Assembly (NCBI GenBank): GCA_002404095.1
Contig: DHJA01000151.1
Coordinates: 22,112 to 33,460 of the forward strand
Length of the DNA stretch: 11,349 bases
Source: Planctomycetaceae bacterium UBA4732
GTDB taxonomy: Bacteria > Planctomycetota > Planctomycetia > Gemmatales > Gemmataceae
Direction: 5' to 3'
How positions within the stretch are numbered: position 1 is the stretch's first letter; each line of letters begins with the position of its first letter. Made by a program: the position numbers and the translations under genes. The notes under the pieces were generated by a model. It did not search any database. It was not told the DNA's origin and saw only the letters and a list, made by a program, of their open reading frames with translations. Shown here one piece after another: positions 1 to 6,230 of the stretch.

Positions 1-10
1 GGATCGCCCT

Positions 11-101
11 CCGGACTCAGGCCGGGGACGCTTCTCTTGTTTTGGAGCCCGATTTAGGGCGACTGAGATAAAGCCCCGGGCGAAGGTACTCCTGAGTCCG
101 G
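11..101. other. nested inverted-repeat structure upstream of the helicase gene
   Basis: An 11-bp perfect inverted repeat (11-21, CCGGACTCAGG, against 91-101) encloses a second perfect pairing of 6 bp (22-27 CCGGGG against 74-79 CCCCGG). Inside these lies a small GCCC/GGGC hairpin (47-50 against 57-60, six-base loop). The outer and second stems are adjacent on the left arm but separated by 11 bases on the right. The result is a branched or bulged fold of about 90 nt. It could be a structured RNA, the 3' end of an upstream transcript, or the edge of a mobile element cut by the window. It resembles no RNA family known to me. There is no T-run after it, so a simple intrinsic terminator is unlikely. 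Confidence 0.4.
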
Positions 102-150
102 GGTGCAGGCCCGGCAACCCGTTGTGGGACTGGCTTGGTAGAATGCCTCA

Positions 151-1527
151 ATGGACCACTCAACCATCCACCTCGCCTTCGACGGCGGCACCCTTATCAT
201 AACGGGGCCAAACCCGGAACGACTGGCCACCCTGCCGTACTGCCGTTTCGACGCCCGCATTAACGTCTACCGCGCTGAAGCCATCCACTACCGCGCCCTC
301 GTCGAACACCTGCGCCGCGAGCAGATTCCGTACAAGGACGAGGCCCGCGCCTACCAGCCGACGGCGTGGCCGCTGCGCACCAGCCGCGATCCGTTTCCCC
401 ACCAGACCGAGGCGCTGGAAACGTGGTGGAACGCCGGCGGCTGCGGCGTCGTCGTGCTGCCGACCGGCACTGGCAAGACCTTCCTCGCCATCCTCGCCAT
501 CAATAAAACCGGGCGCCCCGCTCTTGTAGTGACGCCAACCATCGACCTGCTCAACCAGTGGTACGGCGAATTGCTGGTCGCCTTCGATGTCCCCATCGGC
601 CTGCTCGGCGGCGGCTATTATGACATCCAACCGCTCACCGTCACTACTTACGATTCGGCTCACATCCACTTGGACCGCTGGGGCCACCGCTTCGGTCTGC
701 TGATCTTCGACGAATGCCATCACCTGCCGGGGCCGACCTACATGGCGGCCGCCGTGGGTAGCATCGCCCCATTTCGCCTCGGCCTTACCGCTACGCCGGA
801 GCGGACCGACGGGCAAGAAGGCGTGTTGGACGGGCTGATCGGCCCCATTGTTTATCGCCGAGAGATCAAGGAGTTGGCCGGCGACTTTCTCGCGGAATAT
901 CAGACCGTGCGCCTCTACGTCGAATTATCGCCGGAAGAGGAGGCGAAACATATCCAGGCCCGCGAACAGTATCGCGGCTTCGTGGACGAACACGGCATCA
1001 GCATGGGCGGGCCGCACGGCTGGCAACGCTTCATTCAGGAGACGTGCCGGACGAAAGAGGGGCGAGCGGCATTCCAAGCGTACCGCGAGCAACGGCGTCT
1101 GGCGTTGGCGGCGCCGGCCAAGTTGGGTGTGCTGCAAAAGCTGCTCGACCGCCATCGCCAGGACCGTGTGCTGATCTTCACCAACGACAACGCCACCGTC
1201 TATCAAATCGCCCGCCGTTTTCTGGTGCCGGCGATCACGCACCAAACGAAGGCCAAGGAACGCCGGCACATCCTCGATTGTTTCCAGTCCGGCGAGTACC
1301 CCGTGGTGGCCACGAGCCGCGTACTCAACGAGGGCGTGGACGTGCCAGCCGCGAACGTCGGCGTGGTATTATCCGGCACCGGCACGGTGCGTGAACACGT
1401 GCAGCGCCTGGGCCGGCTGCTGCGGAAATACGGAGAAAAGCAGGCTTTATTGTATGAAGTCGTGACGCGCGGCACGTCTGAGGAATACACCAGCGACCGG
1501 CGGCGGCAACACCATGCGTATCAATAG
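151..1527 (+). CDS. XPB/Rad25-type superfamily 2 DNA helicase
   Basis: This 458-residue protein is a predicted ATP-driven DNA translocase/helicase. The N-terminal ~75 residues match the short damage-recognition-like region seen before the motor in XPB proteins. The motor motifs occur in order: PHQ (83-85, Q-motif-like), Walker A LPTGTGKT (103-110), motif Ia VVTPT (126-130), Walker B DECHH (187-191), motif III LTATPER (212-218), motif V VLNEGVDVP (391-399) and motif VI QRLGRLLR (418-425). The LTATPER-x-D-G context and the DECHHLP box are characteristic of the XPB/ResIII branch. The XPB 'RED' loop reads R218-T219-D220 here. In archaea XPB commonly pairs with the nuclease Bax1; no such nuclease lies downstream, and the upstream side is outside the window. 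The ATG at 151 has no clear Shine-Dalgarno site, so leaderless or weakly led translation is possible. Family assignment is firm; the role (repair, defence or other) is not known. Confidence 0.88.
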   Translation: MDHSTIHLAFDGGTLIITGPNPERLATLPYCRFDARINVYRAEAIHYRALVEHLRREQIPYKDEARAYQPTAWPLRTSRDPFPHQTEALETWWNAGGCGVVVLPTGTGKTFLAILAINKTGRPALVVTPTIDLLNQWYGELLVAFDVPIGLLGGGYYDIQPLTVTTYDSAHIHLDRWGHRFGLLIFDECHHLPGPTYMAAAVGSIAPFRLGLTATPERTDGQEGVLDGLIGPIVYRREIKELAGDFLAEYQTVRLYVELSPEEEAKHIQAREQYRGFVDEHGISMGGPHGWQRFIQETCRTKEGRAAFQAYREQRRLALAAPAKLGVLQKLLDRHRQDRVLIFTNDNATVYQIARRFLVPAITHQTKAKERRHILDCFQSGEYPVVATSRVLNEGVDVPAANVGVVLSGTGTVREHVQRLGRLLRKYGEKQALLYEVVTRGTSEEYTSDRRRQHHAYQ

Positions 1528-1599
1528 GCGGCGCGGTACAATAGGGACGAAACAAGGCGCGTCCATCGAAGCGCGTCGGCGAAAGAAAGAAAGGGTGTT

Positions 1600-1941
1600 A
1601 TGGCCACGTCACACGATCTAAACGGCAATCCGGCGGGCGAGGGGCTGGCGGCGGAGAACATCCGCTTGCGGGAAGAAGTTGCCCGCCTCCAAGGGAAACT
1701 GCGCGGGCTGTGGCAATTAGAGTCCGATGTCAAACGGCTGGAGAAGGAGAAAGCGGAAATCGCCGCCGAACGCGACGACTGTCTGAAGTCACTTTACTAT
1801 CTCACGCGGAAAGATTGGACTTTCACAGAAGAAGAAATCGCGGATCTGGACAAGAATGGTGTGCCGTTCGACGAAAAGTTCATTGAGGAACTCGAGCGCG
1901 ACCTCCGGTCGAGAAAGCCGTTCGATGCCCAAGCATCCTGA
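1600..1941 (+). CDS. small coiled-coil protein, possible antitoxin
   Basis: This 113-residue protein is not recognised by name. Residues about 18-65 form a charged heptad-like helix rich in E, R, K and L, predicted to be a coiled coil. The C-terminal half (about 70-105) is acidic and helical (FTEEEIADLDKNG, then FIEELERDLRS), a pattern seen in some small antitoxin-like proteins that precede RelE-like genes. The ATG is preceded by a purine-rich stretch (gaaagaaaggg) that can serve as ribosome-binding site. Its stop overlaps the next gene by 17 nt, so the two are probably co-translated. The 72-nt gap after the helicase holds a TACAAT box (1537-1542) without a convincing -35, and two direct copies of GCGCGTC (1557-1563 and 1571-1577), which could be an operator. 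The antitoxin role is inferred mainly from the neighbour. Confidence 0.7.
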   Translation: MATSHDLNGNPAGEGLAAENIRLREEVARLQGKLRGLWQLESDVKRLEKEKAEIAAERDDCLKSLYYLTRKDWTFTEEEIADLDKNGVPFDEKFIEELERDLRSRKPFDAQAS

Positions 1942-2239
1942 CCGTCCTTACGAGATTATTTACTTGGGGAACCAAGGATCGTTGCTCCGCACTTATGGGG
2001 CGAGGGCGGCCGAGCGCGGCATCCTCGAAGCCTATGTGGCCGCGGTCAAGTCCATCCAACGTCACCTAAAGACGGACCCATTGGAATGGGGCGATCCGCA
2101 GAACCGGCTACGTCACCTTCGACTACTATTGTGTCATGGAATACAGTCGCCATTGCATGCGTACTATGCGGTCGATGAAAAGAGAAGGATCGTGTATGTC
2201 CAGGAAATCAAGGCCTTGCCGGGGCGAGGGCTGGATTAA
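1925..2239 (+). CDS. RelE/ParE-like small protein, candidate toxin
   Basis: Starting at the ATG at 1925 gives 104 residues. The fold pattern resembles the RelE/ParE superfamily. An N-terminal strand (YEIIYL, 9-14) is followed by two helices (about 26-50), a DPLEWGDP turn (51-58), an LRHLRLLL segment (62-69) and a closing strand pair, LHAYYAVD (77-84) and RRIVYVQEIKALP (87-99). The 'YAVDe..R.VYV' ending is typical of RelE-like proteins. These toxins are generally mRNA interferases or gyrase inhibitors; which applies here cannot be read from the sequence. The gene overlaps the upstream coiled-coil gene by 17 nt, the usual order for antitoxin-toxin pairs. An upstream in-frame start at 1856 would add 23 serine/arginine-rich residues lying wholly inside the previous gene, and is less likely. 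Superfamily match by eye only. Confidence 0.7.
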   Translation: MPKHPDRPYEIIYLGNQGSLLRTYGARAAERGILEAYVAAVKSIQRHLKTDPLEWGDPQNRLRHLRLLLCHGIQSPLHAYYAVDEKRRIVYVQEIKALPGRGLD

Positions 2240-2317
2240 GGAGAATATGCCGCGCGGACTATAGCACCACTTGGTTTGGCACCGCGCCCTCCGGCCCGGC
2301 GCGAACGGGAGGAAGCC

Positions 2318-2377
2318 ATGTCCATTCCATTCGACCTCAATGGAGGTCTAAAATTGTGCGACGAACAGGGGTCGTGA
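2318..2377 (+). CDS. possible 19-residue micro-ORF
   Basis: The ATG at 2318 has a strong Shine-Dalgarno site (GGAGGAA at 2308-2314, three bases before the start). It opens a 19-codon frame, MSIPFDLNGGLKLCDEQGS, that ends at TGA 2375-2377. The product resembles nothing known to me. It could be a leader peptide, a degraded gene start or chance. Confidence 0.22.
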   Translation: MSIPFDLNGGLKLCDEQGS

Positions 2378-2448
2378 TCCGGTTCGCCGCTTCTTGGCGT
2401 TCCTTGTGGCGGACTTGGGAACGAGTGCGGTCCCGCGGAGTTATGTGA
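2356..2448 (+). CDS. possible 30-residue micro-ORF coupled to the LarA-like gene
   Basis: The GTG at 2356 lies nine bases after a GGAGG (2342-2346). It opens a 30-codon arginine-rich frame ending at TGA 2446-2448, which overlaps the ATG of the LarA-like gene in a TGATG junction. The arrangement would allow translational coupling. The peptide itself (many R, W and V) looks like GC-rich filler, so this may be chance. Confidence 0.18.
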   Translation: MRRTGVVIRFAASWRSLWRTWERVRSRGVM

Positions 2449-3668
2449 TGCGCATTGCCTTAAATTACGGTCGTGATTGTATGGAGTTCGATGTCGCCGA
2501 CGCCGGCCGCGTCGTCCAACAGCGCGCCCCGCAGCCGTTGGACGACGCGGCCGCCGCCGTGCGCGCGGCTTTGCAGGCGCCGTTTGACTTTCCGGCGCTG
2601 CGGCGGGCGTTGACGGCCGACGATCACGTAACGGTGGTCGCGGACGAACGACTACCGGGGCTGGCCCAATTGTTGACGCCGGTGCTGGAAGAACTGACCA
2701 GCGCCGGCGTCGATCCGGCCAACGTCACGTTGCTGTGCGAGCCGGCCGAGTCGCACCCGCAATGGCTTGCGGACTTGCCGAAGGCGTTTGAGAAAGTGCG
2801 CCTGGAAATCCACGACCCAAAGGACCGCAAAAAGCTCAGCTATCTGGCGACGACGCGGCAAGGCCGGCGGCTTTACCTCGCCCGTAGCGTCGTGGACGCC
2901 GATCAGCTGGTGGTGTTGTCGGCCCGGCGGTTTGACCCGCGCATCGGCCGAGGCGGCGCCGCGGGCGCCGTCTTCCCGGCACTCGGCGACGAAGCCGCGC
3001 GGACGGAATTGGATGATCGGCCGAACCTTGACGATCTTGATTCCGCGGCCGAAGCGGAGGCCGAAGCGCAGGCGGCGGAAACGGCCTGGCTGTTAGGGGC
3101 GCCGTTTTTTATCGAAGTGATCGAAGCGGCAGGCGACGGCGTGGCCCACGTCACGGCCGGCACCGTCGCCGTCGGCGCGGAGGGTCGTCGGCTGCTGGAC
3201 GCATCATGGCGCTGGGAAGCGCCTGCGCTGGCCGACGTAGTGGTCGCCGCATTGAGCGGCGACCCGTCCCGGCAGTCTTTCGCCGATCTAGCCGCGGCCG
3301 CCGCCTGCGCCGCCCGCGTTGTGCAACCGGACGGCCGGATCGTCCTGCTCAGCCGGACGCCGCCCGGCCTGACGGCGGAGTCGGCGGCGCTGCTTCAAGG
3401 TGACGACGCGCGGGGCGTTTTGGACCGTCTACGCGGTCGGCCGACGGTACAGCAAATACCGGCTTGGCGCTGGGCCGGCGCCGCCTGTCGCGCGAGGCTT
3501 TTTCTTCTCAGCGGCTTCGAGGATCAAACCGTCGAAGACCTTGTCGCCACGCCGTTACAGAACGGCGCCCAGGTGCAACGCCTGCTTGACGCCGGAGGAA
3601 CGTGCTTATTCCTCGAGGACGCCCATAAAGCGCGGGTTCTACAAGCCCCGAGCGCGAGCGAGGGGTGA
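2448..3668 (+). CDS. LarA-like (lactate racemase domain) protein lacking catalytic residues
   Basis: This is a 406-residue protein from the ATG at 2448, which has GCGGAG (2435-2440) seven bases upstream. A TTG at 2394 would add 18 residues that do not fit the family's usual beginning. The order of blocks follows nickel-dependent lactate racemase LarA (about 420 residues): PFDFPALRRAL (45-55), VTVVADERLPGLAQLL (61-76), a helix then VDPANVTLLCEPAESHP (88-104), the strand ADQLVVL (151-157), a glycine-rich loop (163-180), and a C-terminal domain with ACAARVVQPDGRIVLLSR (286-303). In LarA a lysine holds the pincer-nickel cofactor and nearby histidines bind nickel. By motif spacing the lysine position is Gly173 and the loop histidine is Asp163; His103 is kept. 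Residues 187-215 are an acidic, alanine-rich insertion. Racemase activity is therefore doubtful. The last eight or so codons and the stop come from an inverted repeat. Confidence 0.68.
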   Translation: MRIALNYGRDCMEFDVADAGRVVQQRAPQPLDDAAAAVRAALQAPFDFPALRRALTADDHVTVVADERLPGLAQLLTPVLEELTSAGVDPANVTLLCEPAESHPQWLADLPKAFEKVRLEIHDPKDRKKLSYLATTRQGRRLYLARSVVDADQLVVLSARRFDPRIGRGGAAGAVFPALGDEAARTELDDRPNLDDLDSAAEAEAEAQAAETAWLLGAPFFIEVIEAAGDGVAHVTAGTVAVGAEGRRLLDASWRWEAPALADVVVAALSGDPSRQSFADLAAAAACAARVVQPDGRIVLLSRTPPGLTAESAALLQGDDARGVLDRLRGRPTVQQIPAWRWAGAACRARLFLLSGFEDQTVEDLVATPLQNGAQVQRLLDAGGTCLFLEDAHKARVLQAPSASEG

Positions 3669-3702
3669 GGCGAAACCCCTCGCTCGCGCTCGGGGCTTGT
3701 AG
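3639..3702. repeat. perfect 28-bp inverted repeat, mobile intergenic hairpin and likely terminator
   Basis: The arms 3639-3666 and 3675-3702 are perfect reverse complements, 28 bp each, around an eight-base loop (gaggcgaa). Each arm contains the core AAGCCCCGAGCGCGAGCGAG. The element overlaps the end of the LarA-like gene and supplies its TGA stop (3666-3668). Hairpins of this composition are, as I recall, dispersed in Gemmataceae genomes; only one copy occurs here, so that cannot be checked in this window. In RNA it would be very stable and could end transcription or protect the 3' end, although no T-run follows. Confidence 0.85.
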
Positions 3703-3718
3703 GTAGGAGCGAATATAG

Positions 3719-3748
3719 TTGACGAGGGGTGGGCCATTCTCGCATAAT
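3719..3748 (+). promoter_or_regulatory. sigma70-like promoter candidate
   Basis: TTGACG (3719-3724) and CATAAT (3743-3748) are separated by 18 bases. It lies just after the hairpin repeat and could start transcription towards rny, whose ATG is about 540 bases downstream. That distance would mean a long leader or a further promoter nearer to rny. Confidence 0.3.
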
Positions 3749-3766
3749 ACATTTAGTCATCACACT

Positions 3767-3794
3767 ACTCTTCCGGCCCGAAGGCCGGCAGAGT
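3767..3794. other. small hairpin, UUCG-capped if read on the minus strand
   Basis: ACTCT (3767-3771) pairs with 3790-3794, there is one mismatch, and CCGGCC (3773-3778) pairs with GGCCGG (3783-3788). The loop is CGAA on the plus strand and TTCG on the minus strand, giving the very stable C(UUCG)G cap in a minus-strand transcript. No T-run follows on either side, so a terminator is possible but not established. Confidence 0.4.
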
Positions 3795-3919
3795 GTTGAA
3801 TTTAGAAAATGAGGTCCGCGGCTGCCCGGGCACGGCACGCTGAGTGGCGCCGGAAGCACTGCGGTAACAACGACCGACCGTTTGCAGCGTCGCACCACAA
3901 ACCCCCCCACGAGTTCCGC

Positions 3920-4156
3920 ATGACCTTGTTCTGCTTGCTGTTCGTGAGTCTGGTGCTTGGCGGCTGGGCGATGCGCCGTATGGTGCATGCGGCGTTCGAG
4001 ACGCTCCGACTGCAACTATTTGATATACCTATTCTCATAATTTGCCGTCCTGAGCCGTCTCGCATTGACCGCGTTTGCATCTCCGTCCGCGCATTGCCTC
4101 CATGTCCGTCGCCGCCTTCGTGGGCGGCGATACGGGCCGGGCCGTCGTCGGTTTAA
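3920..4156 (+). CDS. doubtful small membrane protein in the 3703-4288 gap
   Basis: The ATG at 3920 opens a 78-codon frame whose first ~18 residues (MTLFCLLFVSLVLGGWAM) form a plausible membrane segment, followed by RRMVHAAFETLRLQL. Codons in this first part have GC-rich third positions like real genes here, but the rest becomes a proline/arginine-rich run typical of non-coding frames. No good ribosome-binding site is visible. It may be a truncated gene start or chance. Apart from this, the promoter candidate and the small hairpin, I see nothing in 3703-4288. Confidence 0.15.
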   Translation: MTLFCLLFVSLVLGGWAMRRMVHAAFETLRLQLFDIPILIICRPEPSRIDRVCISVRALPPCPSPPSWAAIRAGPSSV

Positions 4157-4288
4157 GGTTGCCTGTCAGTGTGTTCCTATCCAAAGACTCGCCGGCGCCA
4201 TTGGCGCGGGTGAAGTGTTTGTTTTCGCGCCTTTCAACGTCCGTCCGCGCCCGAACGTCTCGCGGCCCCCCTTTAGGGAGTGGGCTGT

Positions 4289-5854
4289 ATGGACCCGCTA
4301 TATTGCGCTCTGATCGGTTGCCTGGCCGCTTTCGGCGGTTTGGCGGCCGGTTGGTTTGGCGCTTGGTTGTTGGACCGTTCCCGGCTCCGAGGCGTCAACG
4401 CCCGCGCCGCGGAGATCGCCGCCGCCGCCAAGGTGGAGGCCGATCAGATCCTAAAAGAAGCCGAATTGAAGGCGAAGGACGACTTGTATCACAAGCGCGA
4501 AGAATTCAACCGCGAGACGGAATCGACGCGCATGGAACTGCGCGACCAGGAACGCCGGCTGGACAAGCGCGAGGACGGGCTGGAGGAAAAGAATCAAGCT
4601 TTGGTGAAGAAGGAACGTACGCTGGAACATGGCCAACGCAAGCTGACGGAGCGGAAGGCCGAGATCGAGAAGCGCTCGCAGGAGATGGAACAACTCGTCA
4701 AGCTCCAGACGCAGAAGCTGCATGAGATTAGCGGCCTCGGCCGCGAGCAGGGCGAAGCGTTGTTGCTGGAGCGGCTGGAACGCGAATTGGTCGACGTGGT
4801 TGCCAGCCGTTTGCAGAAACACGAGGAGAACCTCCGGCAGTGCTGTGAGGAAAAGGCGCGGGGCATCCTGGCGACGGCCATCCACCGATACGCCTCGGAG
4901 CAAACGGCGAACTCCACGGTCAGCACCGTGGACATTCCCAGCGACGACATGAAGGGCCGAATCATCGGCCGCGAAGGCCGCAACATTCGTACCTTTGAAA
5001 AATGCACCGGCGTTGACGTGATCGTGGACGACACGCCCGGAGTGGTCATCGTCAGCGCTTTCGACAACGTCCGCCGCGAGACGGCCCGGCTGGCCCTGAC
5101 CAAACTCATCCAGGACGGCCGTATTCATCCTTCGCGGATCGAAGAAGTGGTCGCCGAGACGGCGGCCGAGATGGAAAAGCACATCCTTGAGGTCGGCCGG
5201 CAAGCGGTGCTGGACGCCAACCTTACCGGGGTGCATGAGAAGTTAGTACAGCTGTTGGGCCGCCTGAAGTTTCGCACCAGCTATAGCCAAAACGTCCTGA
5301 ATCACAGCCTGGAAGTGGCGCATCTCTGCGGCATGATGGCGGACGAGCTAGGTCTGGACGGCCGACTGGCCCGGCGTTGCGGCCTGCTGCATGACGTCGG
5401 CAAGGCGGCCGACCATGAGATGGAAGGCGGCCATCCCAAGATCGGCGCCGAGCTCGCCAAGCGCTACGGCGAGACAAGCAAGGAAGTGTTGCACGCGATC
5501 GCCGGCCACCACGACGACGTGACGATCGACCACATTTACACGGTGCTGGTGGCGTCGGCCGACGCGATCAGCGCGTCGCGCCCGGGCGCCCGTCGAGAGA
5601 CGCTTGAGAAGTACGTCAAGCGCTTGGAGGAACTGGAGGCGGTGGCGTCCGGCTTTCCGGGCGTGGAACACGCTTACGCCATCCAGGCCGGCCGCGAGGT
5701 GCGCGTCATTGCCAGCGCCTCGCAGACGAGCGACAGCGACGCGCTAAAAGTATGCCACGACATCGCGCGGGCCATTGAGGAGCAATTGCACTATCCGGGA
5801 GAGATCAAGGTGACGGTGATCCGTGAGACGCGCGCCGTTGAATATGCGAAATGA
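4289..5854 (+). CDS. rny: ribonuclease Y
   Basis: This is a 521-residue membrane-anchored endoribonuclease that starts mRNA decay; Bacillus RNase Y has 520 residues. It has an N-terminal membrane helix (about 5-27) and a long charged coiled coil (about 36-200). A KH RNA-binding domain carries the GxxG loop in [10 protein letters not shown] (225-234). The HD domain has NHS (338-340, first His 339), HD (368-369), HH (407-408) and Asp424. The C-terminal tail ends in [16 protein letters not shown], typical of the family. The ATG at 4289 follows AGGGAG (4275-4280) by eight bases; a GTG at 4280 would add only three residues and overlap that site. All catalytic landmarks are present, so it should be active. 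Its stop overlaps a micro-ORF ATG, and a structured repeat follows 43 bases later. Confidence 0.97.
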   Translation: MDPLYCALIGCLAAFGGLAAGWFGAWLLDRSRLRGVNARAAEIAAAAKVEADQILKEAELKAKDDLYHKREEFNRETESTRMELRDQERRLDKREDGLEEKNQALVKKERTLEHGQRKLTERKAEIEKRSQEMEQLVKLQTQKLHEISGLGREQGEALLLERLERELVDVVASRLQKHEENLRQCCEEKARGILATAIHRYASEQTANSTVSTVDIPSDDMKGRIIGREGRNIRTFEKCTGVDVIVDDTPGVVIVSAFDNVRRETARLALTKLIQDGRIHPSRIEEVVAETAAEMEKHILEVGRQAVLDANLTGVHEKLVQLLGRLKFRTSYSQNVLNHSLEVAHLCGMMADELGLDGRLARRCGLLHDVGKAADHEMEGGHPKIGAELAKRYGETSKEVLHAIAGHHDDVTIDHIYTVLVASADAISASRPGARRETLEKYVKRLEELEAVASGFPGVEHAYAIQAGREVRVIASASQTSDSDALKVCHDIARAIEEQLHYPGEIKVTVIRETRAVEYAK

Positions 5855-5910
5855 AAGACCCGACAAGGAGGTATAGAAGCGATTTCAAGAAGGCTCAGTC
5901 TGGCAATTGA
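5851..5910 (+). pseudogene. possible truncated gene start overlapping the rny stop
   Basis: An ATG at 5851 overlaps the rny stop in an ATGA junction and runs 19 codons ([19 protein letters not shown]) before a TGA (5908-5910) that lies inside the structured repeat. Separately, AAGGAGGT (5865-5872), a perfect ribosome-binding sequence, has no ATG, GTG or TTG at a suitable distance. Either reading suggests a gene once followed rny and was cut off by insertion of the repeat. Both signals could also be chance. Confidence 0.25.
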
Positions 5911-5959
5911 TATTAACCCCGGAGGGGCGGCGGTCAATAGCCAGAGGCGCGAGCCCTGG
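5898..5959 (+). repeat. structured 3'-UTR repeat, copy 1 (after rny)
   Basis: It matches 11050-11112 with four substitutions and one single-base gap. Two folds are visible. In the first, CTGGCAATTGA (5900-5910) pairs with 5934-5944 (one A/A mismatch) around a CCCC/GGGG hairpin (5917-5920 with 5924-5927). In the second, CCAGAGGC (5941-5948) pairs with GCCCTGG (5953-5959) with a bulged A5945 and a GCGA loop, which is a GNRA tetraloop. The folds share CCAG (5941-5944), so the complete stems exclude each other. Confidence 0.8.
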
Positions 5960-5977
5960 TTGTATCCCACAATTCAG

Positions 5978-6185
5978 GTATCTGTTTAGCGGGTCAAAGC
6001 GTTTGTACAGTAGAGGCTGCCTGCACGAAAGAGCAGCTTTTGCAGGGTTCTTGAACTCGATGGCTCTGTGATCTCAAGTGACACCCCGTTGTCACTCTCC
6101 GTTTGAGGCATTGGACTTTACATTGCGGGCGAATTTCCCGCAGAAAACAGTAGTGTACATTTGCTTTGACCCGCTAAACAGATAC
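5978..6185. mobile_element. MITE-like element with 32-bp terminal inverted repeats
   Basis: The left end (5978-6009) and right end (6154-6185) are reverse complements over 32 bp: 23 perfect, three mismatched, six perfect. The ends carry GTATCTGTTTAGCGGG. The 144-base interior has no plausible gene but holds three hairpins: 6020-6046 (CCTGCA/TGCAGG plus AAAG/CTTT), 6077-6096 (AGTGACA/TGTCACT) and 6124-6142 (TGCGGG/CCCGCA). If the true ends are TCTGTTTAGC, the element is flanked by TA on both sides, as for IS630/Tc1-mariner-type insertions. The TA is also part of the symmetric repeat, so this is not decisive. No transposase is present, so it would move only in trans. Confidence 0.72.
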
Positions 6186-6230
6186 GTTTTTTCTCCTTGC
6201 CGCTGGCTTTCCTTAGCGCGAGATCGCTTC

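Noticed and set aside
4451..5236. A 261-codon minus-strand frame inside rny
   Set aside because: It lies wholly within a confidently identified gene and has no recognisable motifs.
5978..6185. The GTTTAGC/GCTAAAC ends of the MITE-like element recall integron attC core sites
   Set aside because: The order and consensus (RYYYAAC then GTTRRRY) are not met, and the arms are perfect over far more than attC allows; no integrase is nearby.
6154..6192. A T-run (6187-6192) after the right inverted repeat could make an intrinsic terminator for rny
   Set aside because: The hairpin loop would be 144 bases, too long for a standard terminator; the internal hairpins are not followed by T-runs.
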